From a bacterium (GTDB taxonomy: Bacteria > Myxococcota_A > UBA9160 > SZUA-336), in the NCBI GenBank assembly GCA_024226335.1, contig JAAELY010000047.1:1-40546 (forward strand): a DNA stretch of 40,546 nt, given 5' to 3'. Below are positions 24,730 through 32,906 of this stretch, in pieces (position 1 is the stretch's first letter; every line of letters starts with the position of its first letter). The position numbers and the translations under genes are program-made. The notes under the pieces are model-generated. The model was given only the letters and a program-made list of their open reading frames with translations, was not told where the DNA came from and ran no database searches.

Positions 24730-26025
24730 TTAGCTCTTGGCTGGCAGGGCTCCGGGAAAGAAGCGACCGAAGCCGAGGAAACACAGGAAGAACAGGCCGA
24801 GGAAGCCCACGCCGATCCCGAGTTCGAGGATCCCGAACGGTGAAACGGAAGCCCCTTCGAGCACCGCAGCCGGCTTCACGATCGACGGCGTGACCAGGAT
24901 GTAGCGCTCGAGCCAGAATCCGAACACCGATCCCGCTGCGACCGTGCCGAGGATGGCGGGAGTCTTCTTCGGTCGCTGACCGAGAAGTACCCAGAACGGC
25001 ACGATCCAGACCAGGATCCAGGCGAACAGCGTGAGTCGCGCGTACGGTTCCGCCACCCGCTCCCAGAAGCCCTCCATGTACCAGGTGTCCTGGAGGAACT
25101 GCGAACCGAGCCGAGCCTGAATGAATCCCGTCTCTTCGGGAATATTCGCGTACCAGATGACGAAGTACTGCGACCAGAACAGGTACATCCAGAAGATCGA
25201 GAACGCGAAGACCATCTTTCCCAGATCGTGGATTCGATCCGTCGTGATCTCGCCCTCGAAATCCGGGTGATTGCGAAATACCAGGCAGATGATGGTGGTC
25301 AGCGAGATCGCCGAAAGAAAACCACCCCATGCGTAGTAGGCCGGGAACATCGTGCTGACCCACTCTGGTGAGAGCGACATGATCATGTCGATGGCGATCA
25401 GCGAGTAGCTGATTGCAAACGACAGGGCGAGCACTGCGGCCAGCTTGCGCAGGCGGCGCTCGGAGGAAGCACGCTCGTGCTCCTCGCCGCGCCAGCCAGA
25501 GGTCCACGCCTGGAACATCGTCTTGCGAAACCCGGTCGCGTTCTCTCGCGCGTTGGCGAGCATCGGCCGGACGCTCAAATACAGGTAGAACATGGAAATG
25601 AACGTGACCCAGAGCAATGCGATCAGGTCTCGCGTGAACGTAAACCCGGGCTCGAACCAGAACTCCTTGCCCGCGATCGGATGATGTGTCCACTCGAAGA
25701 GTTCGTGACGACCGGCGAAGATCACCGCGAACAGGAGCAGACTGACCGGGATATAGGCTCCCATCGAGTCGACGATGCGATGGATCGGTCCCTGCCAGCG
25801 CGCGTTGGTCAGGCGCATGCCCGCCGAAAGCGCGAGCGCTCCCTGGGAAAGCGACCCCCAGAGCAGCCAGTTGTGCAGGAAGACCCGATAAGTCCGGGCG
25901 CTGGTCTCAGAATCCGAACTCAGCAGGCCGGACAGAAGTGTCACTGCTCCGATCAGAACCATGGCGCCGAAGATGGCGACCGGGGTCATCGGCAGGGACC
26001 GAGGTGTTGCGATGTCGGTACTCAC
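24730..26025 (-). CDS. actF: Alternative complex III membrane subunit ActF
   Basis: 431 residues from GTG 26025, six bases after the actE stop. Polytopic NrfD-family protein with about ten membrane helices, for example VAIFGAMVLIGAVTLLSGLL, LLWGSLSQGALALSAGMRL, IPVSLLLFAVIFAG, FTRDLIALLWVTFISMFYLYL and LAAVLALSFAISYSLIAIDMIMSL. FAFSIFWMYLFWSQYFVIWYANIPEE is the ActF hallmark. It is last in the operon after a second NrfD-like subunit (ActC) and ActD, ActE, which separates ActF from ActC. It probably forms part of the quinol-binding membrane core. Confidence 0.92.
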   Translation of the reverse strand: MSTDIATPRSLPMTPVAIFGAMVLIGAVTLLSGLLSSDSETSARTYRVFLHNWLLWGSLSQGALALSAGMRLTNARWQGPIHRIVDSMGAYIPVSLLLFAVIFAGRHELFEWTHHPIAGKEFWFEPGFTFTRDLIALLWVTFISMFYLYLSVRPMLANARENATGFRKTMFQAWTSGWRGEEHERASSERRLRKLAAVLALSFAISYSLIAIDMIMSLSPEWVSTMFPAYYAWGGFLSAISLTTIICLVFRNHPDFEGEITTDRIHDLGKMVFAFSIFWMYLFWSQYFVIWYANIPEETGFIQARLGSQFLQDTWYMEGFWERVAEPYARLTLFAWILVWIVPFWVLLGQRPKKTPAILGTVAAGSVFGFWLERYILVTPSIVKPAAVLEGASVSPFGILELGIGVGFLGLFFLCFLGFGRFFPGALPAKS

Positions 26026-26031
26026 GACAGC

Positions 26032-26586
26032 TTAGCCCTTCTTGAACAGCGTTCGGAGGTAGTTGACGATGTGCCAGCGGTCATCCGAAGGAATCTGTGG
26101 GTAGCCCGGCATCAACGGTTTGCCGTAGCGGATCTTCGTGTACAGCTGGCCGTCGCTATACGCGACGGTGGTCGAAAGCGGAAACGGCGGCGCCCCTGAC
26201 TTCGCCAGAAGACCGGCAATCGGCGTCTTGTCCGGACTGGCCATCCCGTCGTCCGCGTGACACAGCTCGCAGTAGATCCCGTACATCTTCTCGCCGCGCG
26301 CGATCGACGCCGCATCCGCGGCGACTGGATTGGCGAGGTCCTTGACCTCCGGAGCGAACATGGGCATGGCGGCCATCGGATGGCTGCCGGTGATGCGAGG
26401 CGCTATCCCGCCCACCGGGACCGTGCCCTCGGGCGGCATAAGCGGCTGGATGCCTTCCTGGGCCTGGAGCGCTGGCTGCTCCTTCATCTGTGCAAACCAC
26501 TCAGGAGACACCTGTTCCCAGCAACCAAGGCTGAAAAACACTGTCAGCGCGATCGCGATGACGTAGCTCGGCCTATGCTTCGACAA
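26032..26586 (-). CDS. actE: Alternative complex III monohaem cytochrome c subunit ActE (lipoprotein)
   Basis: 184 residues from TTG 26586, with GGAGG six bases upstream inside the end of actD (14 bp overlap). The signal sequence ends in a lipobox (VFFSLGCWEQ), so it is lipid-anchored on the periplasmic side. PEGTVPVGGIAPR is a typical ActE segment before the haem domain. One CxxCH (YCELCHADDG) follows, and the methionine-bearing TKIRYGKPLMPGYPQIPSDDR, then WHIVNYLRTL, ends the class I cytochrome fold. A longer open frame to 26679 has no sensible N-terminus and only overlaps actD. It transfers electrons out of the complex. Confidence 0.9.
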   Translation of the reverse strand: MSKHRPSYVIAIALTVFFSLGCWEQVSPEWFAQMKEQPALQAQEGIQPLMPPEGTVPVGGIAPRITGSHPMAAMPMFAPEVKDLANPVAADAASIARGEKMYGIYCELCHADDGMASPDKTPIAGLLAKSGAPPFPLSTTVAYSDGQLYTKIRYGKPLMPGYPQIPSDDRWHIVNYLRTLFKKG

Positions 26587-27076
26587 CGCGCACCTCCGTC
26601 GAGCCAGACGTCTGCAACAACTCCTGCGCCTGCGATACCTGGTCGGAGTGACAGCGCACAACGCAACCGAACTCGTCACCGCTGAAGCTCGGCTGGTAGG
26701 CGTCGTGTCCCTTCCGCGAAAGAAAGATTCCGTGAATCATCAAACCGGCAACCGTCAGGATGCCGCCCAGAAGGATATTGAGTTCGAAACCTACGATCGT
26801 ATACGCGGGAATCGAGGCGAACGGCTTGCCCCCGATTACCAGAGGCCAGTCGTACGCCATCCAGATCTGCATCGCGTAGCCGATCGTCACACCCGTGAGA
26901 CAACCGATCAGCGTGTAGAGACGCACGGGACTCGGTCCGCGATCGAGCGCGTGCTCGATGTGATGATTGGGCGAGGGCGTGTAGACCTCGAGATCGTTGA
27001 ATCCCTGTTCCTTGAGGGTGTGAATGGCCTTCACGGTCGCGCCCGGCGACTTCAGAACTCCCAGGACCTGTGCCAT
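26573..27076 (-). CDS. actD: Alternative complex III subunit ActD (DUF3341)
   Basis: 167 residues from ATG 27076, overlapping the actC stop by one base. Pattern of the DUF3341 family: an N-terminal soluble part with VLKSPGATVKAIHTLKEQGF and VYTPSPNHHIEHAL, then two membrane helices (LYTLIGCLTGVTIGYAMQIWM and FELNILLGGILTVAGLMIHGI). The C-terminal soluble tail (DEFGCVVRCHSDQVSQAQEL) is periplasmic or cytoplasmic; orientation is not shown. ActD helps hold the two NrfD-like subunits together in known structures. Confidence 0.92.
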   Translation of the reverse strand: MAQVLGVLKSPGATVKAIHTLKEQGFNDLEVYTPSPNHHIEHALDRGPSPVRLYTLIGCLTGVTIGYAMQIWMAYDWPLVIGGKPFASIPAYTIVGFELNILLGGILTVAGLMIHGIFLSRKGHDAYQPSFSGDEFGCVVRCHSDQVSQAQELLQTSGSTEVRVVEA

Positions 27077-28422
27077 CAGTGTGTCCCTCCGGCGGCAGCC
27101 TCTTCAGCTTCGTAGTGGAGTTCCTTGACCTCCTGGATTGCGATGATCGGGAACATGCGCAGGAAGATCAGGAAGAGCATGAAGAACAATCCGAAGCTCG
27201 CCGCCAGAATCGCCAGTTCGGTAACGCTGGGCACGTAGTAGCCCCAGGCGGCCGGGTCATATTCGTGTGAGAGACCGGTCACGATGATCACGTAGCGCTC
27301 GAACCACATACCGATATTGATGAAGATCGACGTCACCCACATGTAGTAGATGTTCGTCCTCATGGACTTGATCCAGAGCGGCAACGGAACGATCACGTTG
27401 CACGTGATCATGATCCAGGTCGAGGTCCAGTGGTAGCCAAAGCCTCGGAACCAGAAACTCATCTGCTCGTACGGGTTCGCCGAATACCAGGCCATGAAGT
27501 ATTCCATGCCGTAGGCGTACCCGACGATCGACGAAGTAAGCAGGATCATCTTGCCCATATTGTCGAAGTGATCGTCGCGCAGATAAGCCTGAAGTCCGAA
27601 GGCCTGGCGCACGGGCACCAGCACGGTGATGACCATCGCGAGACCGGAGAAGATCGCACCCGCGACGAAATACGGAGCAAAGATCGTGGTGTGCCAGCCC
27701 GGAACCAGCGAGGTCGCGAAGTCCCAGGACACGACGGAGTGAACCGAGAGCACCAGTGGCGTTGCCAGACCCGAAAGATGCAAAACAGCGCGCGAATGAT
27801 GCCGCCACTGTTCTGAGGATCCACGCCAGCCGAGCGCCAGTACGCGATACAGATGACGACGCCAGTCTCGAACCCTGTCGCGCGCAGCCGCGATATCGGG
27901 GATCAATCCGACGATGAAGAACAGGATCGAAATCGTCATGTAGGTATTGATCGCGAACAGGTCCCAGACCAGAGGCGATTTGAAGTTCACCCACAGGCCC
28001 CGCTGATTCGGATACGGGATCATGAAGTAGAACTTCCAGACGCGACCGATATGGATCAGCGGGAACATCGCTGCGATCACGACGGCGAAAACGGTCATCG
28101 CCTCGGCGCCGCGGTTGACGGCGTTGCGCCACTTCGCCCTGAAAAGGTATAGAACCGCCGAAATCAGCGTTCCGGCGTGGGCGATTCCGACCCAGAACAC
28201 GAAGGTCGTGATGTACACGCCCCACATGACCGGATGCATGAGTCCGGTAACACCGAACCCGAAATAGGTCTGGTAGAGGAATGCCGCCAGGCCCAGACCG
28301 ACGAGCAACGCACAGAAGAGTACCGCCAGAACATAGAGCGGCGATGGCGGATCCATGACCCGCAGAATGTCGTCGTTGATCTGGTCAGCCGTTATCGGTA
28401 TCGGTTCGGTAATCGCGGCCAT
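27076..28422 (-). CDS. actC: Alternative complex III NrfD-like quinol-binding subunit ActC
   Basis: 448 residues from ATG 28422, with TAGGGAAG upstream overlapping the actB stop. About ten membrane helices, with YVLAVLFCALLVGLGLAAFL first, then MHPVMWGVYITTFVFWVGIAHAGTLISAVLYL, AMTVFAVVIAAMFPLIHIGR, SVHSVVSWDFATSL, YGMEYFMAWYSANPYEQ and NVIVPLPLWIKSM. HAGT and the conserved His/Asp residues near the periplasmic ends are features of the quinol site in NrfD proteins. It connects the Fe-S subunit ActB with the quinol pool. Strong neighbour support from the intact actABCDEF order. Confidence 0.94.
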   Translation of the reverse strand: MAAITEPIPITADQINDDILRVMDPPSPLYVLAVLFCALLVGLGLAAFLYQTYFGFGVTGLMHPVMWGVYITTFVFWVGIAHAGTLISAVLYLFRAKWRNAVNRGAEAMTVFAVVIAAMFPLIHIGRVWKFYFMIPYPNQRGLWVNFKSPLVWDLFAINTYMTISILFFIVGLIPDIAAARDRVRDWRRHLYRVLALGWRGSSEQWRHHSRAVLHLSGLATPLVLSVHSVVSWDFATSLVPGWHTTIFAPYFVAGAIFSGLAMVITVLVPVRQAFGLQAYLRDDHFDNMGKMILLTSSIVGYAYGMEYFMAWYSANPYEQMSFWFRGFGYHWTSTWIMITCNVIVPLPLWIKSMRTNIYYMWVTSIFINIGMWFERYVIIVTGLSHEYDPAAWGYYVPSVTELAILAASFGLFFMLFLIFLRMFPIIAIQEVKELHYEAEEAAAGGTH

Positions 28423-28427
28423 CTTCC

Positions 28428-31400
28428 CTAAGCCTTCTCGTTCCGGAGAATCTTCTTCTGGTATGAGACTCCGGGACGGGTGTAGAGATGTTCGAGTACG
28501 CGATAGGCACGCTTGTCGTGGCGCAGCTTCGCGACCTCACTGCTCTCTTCCTTGAGATTCCCGAATGTGATCGCCTTGGATGGACAGGCCTGCGCGCAGG
28601 CGATGGTAAAGTCGCCGTCCTGCACGTTGCGCCCCTTCTTTCGGGCTTCGTCGCGACCTTCCGCGATGCGGTGGACACAGAGCGTGCACTTTTCCATCAC
28701 TCCCTTGCCGCGGACCGTCACATCGGGATTGAGGATCAGTTCCTCGGGCGCCTCGTACAATAAGTCGTAGGGGCGGTGATTGAACCGACGCGCCTTGTAA
28801 GGGCAGTTGTTCGAGCAGAAACGGGTGCCGAGACAGCGGTTCGGCACCATGACGTTGAGCCCTTCCGGGTTGTGGTACGTCGCGATGGCCGGGCAGACCG
28901 ATTCGCAGGGTGCGGCGCCGCAATGCTGGCACATCATGGGCTCGAAGCGAACATCGACCTGGTCGTCGGCCGTTTCCACGTAGCGCTCGATGCGAATCCA
29001 ATGCATCTCCCGACCAATGCGCGCGTTTTCCGGACCCACCGTAGGCAGGTTGTTCTCGACATTGCAGGCGACGGTGCACGAGTTGCAGCCGCTGCACTTG
29101 TCGAGGTCGATGTTCATACCCCAGCGATACGGGCTTTCGGGATGCGAGTCCTTGGCCGCATCGTACTCCTTGCGCACCAGGTGGGCCTCGTCGCCCTGGA
29201 TCGGCCCCTTCTTGGCGTGCGAATCACCGGCGTCGCCAGCGTGCACTTCGCCGTGCCCATCGCCATGCCCGGAATCCGCTTTGGCCAGTGCGGCCAGCGT
29301 GGCCGCTTTCGCCATTCCGCGGTTTTCCTGACCGAAGGTGAGCTGCGCGCGCGTCACCAGGCCGCGGGCGCCCGTCTTGGAGACCGAAGCTCGCGTCGAC
29401 AAAAATGCCAGAGCACCGCTGGCCCCATCGAGTCGACCGGGAACCAGGCTCAACGCGTTGACCCCGGTGACTTCGCGCTTGGCGCGATAGTCCAGGAATG
29501 CCGGAGCGTCCGGCTGCCGCGCCATCTGACCCTGGCCGATCTGCAACGCGACGACGCCTTTGCGTATGGCCGCGTGGGGATAAGCCGTGACTTCGACCGA
29601 GCCGCTGTCGGTGGAGATCTTCACCACGTCGCCGACCTGGATGCCCAGTTCGTGGGCCTCGTCTTCGTTGATTTCCGCGTAGCTGCCCCACATGGTCTTG
29701 AGAACCGGGTCGGGGACCTCGTTCAGCGAGGCGAAGCGTGCGCTGCGTCCGTCGTAGAAATGCAGTGAGGGATACACGACCAGCGCCATTCCCCCGGCAT
29801 CGCCAGCCAGTTCGGCCGCTTCGAAACGCAGTTTCGAAATCCCCGAACTCAGACTCACCTGCTCGGCTGGTGCGTCTCCGAACTCGCCGCCTTTTGCCAG
29901 CTGAGCATCGAAACCGGCGCCCCATTTCGCCTTGATCTGATCGCGGAAACCACCGGCGGGCAGCGATCCGCCCTTGCCGAGTGCGCGGCCGATTTCGAGC
30001 AGAAGATCGCCGAGTGCCCGCGTGTCGAAGAGCGGCCGGATCGTCGGCTGCTGCAGGCGACGAATGCCGCTTATCGGCTGGGGATCGCCCCAGGATTCAA
30101 AGGGCGTGTGATCGGGCAAGACCAGATCGGCGAGCGCGGTCGTTTCGTCGTTTGCGCTCGAAAAGCTCACCGTGAAGACGCTGCCGGAGCCCATCGCGTC
30201 GCCGAAGCCGACCTGCGGGGCGTTGTAGACGGGATTCGCGTTGTGCACGAGCAGCACGCTGTCATCACCGCCGCGCAGCTGACCGGCGAGTTCCTTCAGG
30301 TCGGCAAAACGCGCGAGCTTGCTGACGTTGTGATTCGGCCCGAATACGACCGTATTGCCGACGGCGCCGCTGACGTGATTGAGAATCTGGACGGCCGCGG
30401 CGAATGCGGCAGCGTTGGTTCCCTGGACTTCGGCTCCAGGAGGCAGCGCGAGCGGAGAACTGGCGGAGGCAATCCGCTCGGCCAGCGCCTGCAGTTTCGA
30501 TTGATCGATACCGGTTTTGACCGCAACCGCGCCGAGTGAATAGTTCGACAGCAGCGGAGCGAGTACTCCGGCGGTTCCCTTGCGCTGAGCCACCTCGTGA
30601 GCCAGCGCGAGCGCGACCTGAATCTCGGTTCCCGGCTCGGGAGCGATCCACTGCTCGGCATTCGAACCCGAGAGGCCGAGCCGCGGCCCGACAAACGCAG
30701 TGAAACCCTTGCCACCCTCACGCGAAGCCGTGTAACGGATCTGGTTCTGCAGCGGGCTGAGCCAGGTTTCGATGAAATCGGTGCCGAAGGCGACGACGAC
30801 GTCGGCCTTGTCGAGTCGGAAGTCAGGAACGGCATCGGTGCCGAAAACGACGCGATTCGCCTCTCTCAGCGCTTCGTAGGCGAACGGTTCGTAGCGCAGC
30901 CTGTTTGGCGAGCCGATCTCGGCCAGGAACTTGTCGATCAACTCATCGAGCGTGCCGCTCTGCCCGTCGCCGAGAAAGAACACCTTGCCCGGTGCCCCGC
31001 GCAGCTTTTCGACCAGCAGCGCAATGCCCTCATCCCAGGTCGTCGGCTGAAGCGCGCCGTCGGCGTCGCGTCGCATCGGACCCCGAAAACGCGTGGAGTC
31101 GTACGTCCGGTGCAACGAAGCCTGACCGCGTACGCACAGAGCGCCCTGGCTGATCGGGTCGTCTGGATTCCCGTCGACCTTGATCGGGCGGCCCTCACGC
31201 GTCTTGACCGTGATACCGCACGCCGCCGGGCACTCCCGACAGGTCGAATTGTAGTAGGTCGCGAGGCCGGGGACGATCTCTTCGGGCTGGTTCAGATACG
31301 GAACGATCTTCTCGACCGGTTCCTTGCACGCAACGGTGGCCGCGGCCCCAGCCGTCATCCCAACGATCTTCAGGAAATCTCTGCGATCGAGATCGGACAT
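28428..31400 (-). CDS. actB: Alternative complex III iron-sulfur subunit ActB (fused molybdopterin-like and Fe-S domains)
   Basis: 990 residues from ATG 31400. A TAT signal (DRRDFLKIVGMTAGAAATVAC) directs folded export to the periplasm. Residues ~45-690 resemble a molybdopterin oxidoreductase (CRECPAACGITVKTREGRP, GALCVRGQASLHRTYDS), which in ActB proteins binds no molybdenum. Residues ~760-980 are a ferredoxin-type domain with four clusters of cysteines: CSGCNSCTVAC, MMCQHCGAAPCESVCP, CLGTRFCSNNCPYKARRF and CTLCVHRIAEG, then ACAQACPSKAI. Full-length fusion as in characterised alternative complex III. A histidine-rich linker (GHGDGHGEVHAGDAGDSH) joins the halves. Confidence 0.95.
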   Translation of the reverse strand: MSDLDRRDFLKIVGMTAGAAATVACKEPVEKIVPYLNQPEEIVPGLATYYNSTCRECPAACGITVKTREGRPIKVDGNPDDPISQGALCVRGQASLHRTYDSTRFRGPMRRDADGALQPTTWDEGIALLVEKLRGAPGKVFFLGDGQSGTLDELIDKFLAEIGSPNRLRYEPFAYEALREANRVVFGTDAVPDFRLDKADVVVAFGTDFIETWLSPLQNQIRYTASREGGKGFTAFVGPRLGLSGSNAEQWIAPEPGTEIQVALALAHEVAQRKGTAGVLAPLLSNYSLGAVAVKTGIDQSKLQALAERIASASSPLALPPGAEVQGTNAAAFAAAVQILNHVSGAVGNTVVFGPNHNVSKLARFADLKELAGQLRGGDDSVLLVHNANPVYNAPQVGFGDAMGSGSVFTVSFSSANDETTALADLVLPDHTPFESWGDPQPISGIRRLQQPTIRPLFDTRALGDLLLEIGRALGKGGSLPAGGFRDQIKAKWGAGFDAQLAKGGEFGDAPAEQVSLSSGISKLRFEAAELAGDAGGMALVVYPSLHFYDGRSARFASLNEVPDPVLKTMWGSYAEINEDEAHELGIQVGDVVKISTDSGSVEVTAYPHAAIRKGVVALQIGQGQMARQPDAPAFLDYRAKREVTGVNALSLVPGRLDGASGALAFLSTRASVSKTGARGLVTRAQLTFGQENRGMAKAATLAALAKADSGHGDGHGEVHAGDAGDSHAKKGPIQGDEAHLVRKEYDAAKDSHPESPYRWGMNIDLDKCSGCNSCTVACNVENNLPTVGPENARIGREMHWIRIERYVETADDQVDVRFEPMMCQHCGAAPCESVCPAIATYHNPEGLNVMVPNRCLGTRFCSNNCPYKARRFNHRPYDLLYEAPEELILNPDVTVRGKGVMEKCTLCVHRIAEGRDEARKKGRNVQDGDFTIACAQACPSKAITFGNLKEESSEVAKLRHDKRAYRVLEHLYTRPGVSYQKKILRNEKA

Positions 31401-31416
31401 CTTCGCGGGTCCCCGG

Positions 31417-32025
31417 CTAGTGGTGGCAGGCGGCGCAGTCGTCGGGCGCGCCGCTTTCGAGATGGCACTCCATGCACCAGCCCATCTCGAGTTTTGCGGT
31501 CGGCAGATACAGACTGCGGGCCGTATAGCGCGTGTCTTCGGTGAGATAGACGCGTTTCATCTCTTCCACCGAACCGTGACAGGTCTGGCATGCGACTCCC
31601 GACTCGACGTGTCGGTAGTGCTTGAACTGCACGTGCTCAGGGAGATTGTGGATCTTCACCCACGGGATTGACTCGCCTTTGCCGTAGTACTCGTGGATCT
31701 TGGCGATCTCGCCGGCGCTGCCCTCAGTGCGACCTTCTTTGATGAAGTTGTGACAGCCGAGACAGACCGATACCGCCGGCACAGTGGCGTGCTGGCTCTT
31801 GTCGGCGGCGCTGTGGCAATAAAGGCAATCGATGCCGAGATTACCGTCAGGCCGCGCTCCGGCGTGGATCTGGTGGTTGAACTCGATCGGCTGTTCAGGG
31901 CCGGTCAGTTCGTCGGGGGTGTAGTCATAAAGCCCCGCCGCCGTAGCACCGAGGACCACCACGAGGGCGCACAACGCCGAAAGAAGTACAAGTGTCCGCT
32001 TGGGGAAACGCATCTGCGGGCGCAC
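31417..32025 (-). CDS. actA: Alternative complex III pentahaem cytochrome c subunit ActA
   Basis: About 202 residues. One N-terminal membrane anchor (TLVLLSALCALVVVLGATAAG) is followed by five CxxCH sites: CLYCH, CLGCH, CQTCH, CMECH and CAACH, the number found in ActA. First gene of the operon. Two starts are possible: GTG 32025 with TAGG upstream, or ATG 32013, which fits better if the promoter at 32025-32053 is real because its -10 box would cover the GTG. The mature protein is unchanged either way. It accepts electrons from ActB and passes them to ActE or a soluble cytochrome. Confidence 0.93.
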   Translation of the reverse strand: MRPQMRFPKRTLVLLSALCALVVVLGATAAGLYDYTPDELTGPEQPIEFNHQIHAGARPDGNLGIDCLYCHSAADKSQHATVPAVSVCLGCHNFIKEGRTEGSAGEIAKIHEYYGKGESIPWVKIHNLPEHVQFKHYRHVESGVACQTCHGSVEEMKRVYLTEDTRYTARSLYLPTAKLEMGWCMECHLESGAPDDCAACHH

Positions 32026-32053
32026 AATTACCTACAGGGGGCCTACTGGTCAA
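32025..32053 (-). promoter_or_regulatory. Candidate sigma-70-type promoter of the act operon
   Basis: On the minus strand TTGACC (32053-32048), 17 bp spacer, TAATTG (32030-32025). The start of transcription would fall near 32018, giving a very short leader before ATG 32013. It lies just past the terminator of the preceding gene. Confidence 0.45.
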
Positions 32054-32065
32054 GTTAGTCTGCTC

Positions 32066-32097
32066 GCAAAAAAGCAAAACGCAACAATCTGTTGCGT
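32066..32097 (-). terminator. Rho-independent terminator of the histidine phosphatase gene
   Basis: On the minus strand ACGCAACA, loop GAT, TGTTGCGT, then TTTGCTTTTTTG: an 8 bp perfect stem followed by a T-rich tract, eight bases after the stop at 32105. It separates this gene from the act operon. Confidence 0.75.
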
Positions 32098-32104
32098 CAT
32101 TTCG

Positions 32105-32722
32105 TCACGCCATCGACGGGAAACGGAGCATGGGAAACGGGCCAAAGCCGGGTTCTTCGCGGTAGTCCAGCAGTTTGACTACCCCGCAGTGATCGAAGCC
32201 GAAAGGCACGGGAATAGCCGACTCCAGGCCGAGAATCGCTCGAAGCAGCGCATTGAGCAGGCCTCCGTGCGAGACCACCAGCAGGCTGCCGACCTCCTGG
32301 CGCTCGCGCTCGATCCGGGCCTGCGCTCGCCGGACACGCTGTTCGAACTCCTGCGCCGACTCGCCCCCGGGTGCGGTTCGACCGGCGGCCTGCAGGCGCG
32401 CGGCAACACTCCGGCCCAGGCGAAAGTCGTCGGGAAAGCGCAGGCGAGCTTTCGAGAGTTCGAGCCCCTCCAGATCGCCCACCGAGCCCTCCGCAAAATC
32501 CGGATCGATCGCGTGCTCGACCCGACGCCCCTCGAGCAGGATCTCGGCAGTTTCCCGTGCGCGCAGCAGGTTCGAGCTGATACAGCGCTCAAATGGCAGG
32601 TCGCACAGGCGCTTGGAGAGGTCTCGCGCCTGCCTTTGGCCGCGCTCGCTCAGGCCGGTATCACCAAAACAATCGGCGGCCGCGGCCCGATCCTCCCCGT
32701 GACGAACGAAAAAGAGTTCCAC
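32105..32722 (-). CDS. Histidine phosphatase family protein (phosphoglycerate mutase-like)
   Basis: 205 residues. The phosphate-accepting motif is at the very start: MELFFVRHGEDRAAAADC, with the catalytic His in RHG. LSERGQRQARDLSKRL and ISSNLLRARETAEILL are the second conserved arginine region, and SLLVVSHGGLLNALLRAILG holds the second His. EFEQRVRRAQARIERE is the usual helix. The branch acts on small phosphates (cobalamin precursor CobC, ribazole phosphate, sugar phosphates) or phosphoproteins. The B12 genes at 9.7-13.7 kb make a CobC-like role possible, but nothing here proves it. It has its own terminator and lies next to the inverted-repeat element. Confidence 0.85.
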   Translation of the reverse strand: MELFFVRHGEDRAAAADCFGDTGLSERGQRQARDLSKRLCDLPFERCISSNLLRARETAEILLEGRRVEHAIDPDFAEGSVGDLEGLELSKARLRFPDDFRLGRSVAARLQAAGRTAPGGESAQEFEQRVRRAQARIERERQEVGSLLVVSHGGLLNALLRAILGLESAIPVPFGFDHCGVVKLLDYREEPGFGPFPMLRFPSMA

Positions 32723-32744
32723 TGGAGTCGTTCCTCGGAGGCTA

Positions 32745-32906
32745 GTGTCCCGTTCCAGAAGTTCGCTGACTATCTCGGTGCCCGGACGCCACGCTGGCGA
32801 GGCGGGAGGCCGCCGGAGTATCCGTTGCTACTTCAAGGCCTTTCCAACGCAGTCGGCGGGGATGGGCGGGCGTCGCGATAGTCAGCGAACTTCTGGAACG
32901 GGACAT
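32745..32906. mobile_element. MITE-like 162 bp element with long terminal inverted repeats
   Basis: The left arm 32741-32774 begins GCTAGTGTCCCGTTCCAGAA and continues GTTCGCTGACTATC. The right arm 32877-32910 is its reverse complement with one mismatch in 34 bases. About 100 bp of GC-rich sequence without an ORF lie between. Both ends are flanked by TA (32743-32744 and 32907-32908), or by CTAG and TTAG if the repeat is taken to start at TGTCCC. TA duplication is typical of the IS630/Tc1 group, YTAR of IS5; no transposase is present, so it would move only in trans. The right end supplies the stop codon of the alpha/beta hydrolase gene: TAA now, TAG if the element is removed (GCTAGC). Confidence 0.8.

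Noticed and set aside
27257-28225. Second minus-strand frame inside actC
   Set aside because: Arginine-rich shifted frame of a clear membrane protein gene.
28776-31544. Plus-strand open frames across actB
   Set aside because: Antisense to actB, which shows TAT signal and all Fe-S cysteines.
32079-32097. ACGCAACA inverted repeat as an operator of the act operon
   Set aside because: The following T-rich tract and position right after a stop codon fit a rho-independent terminator better.
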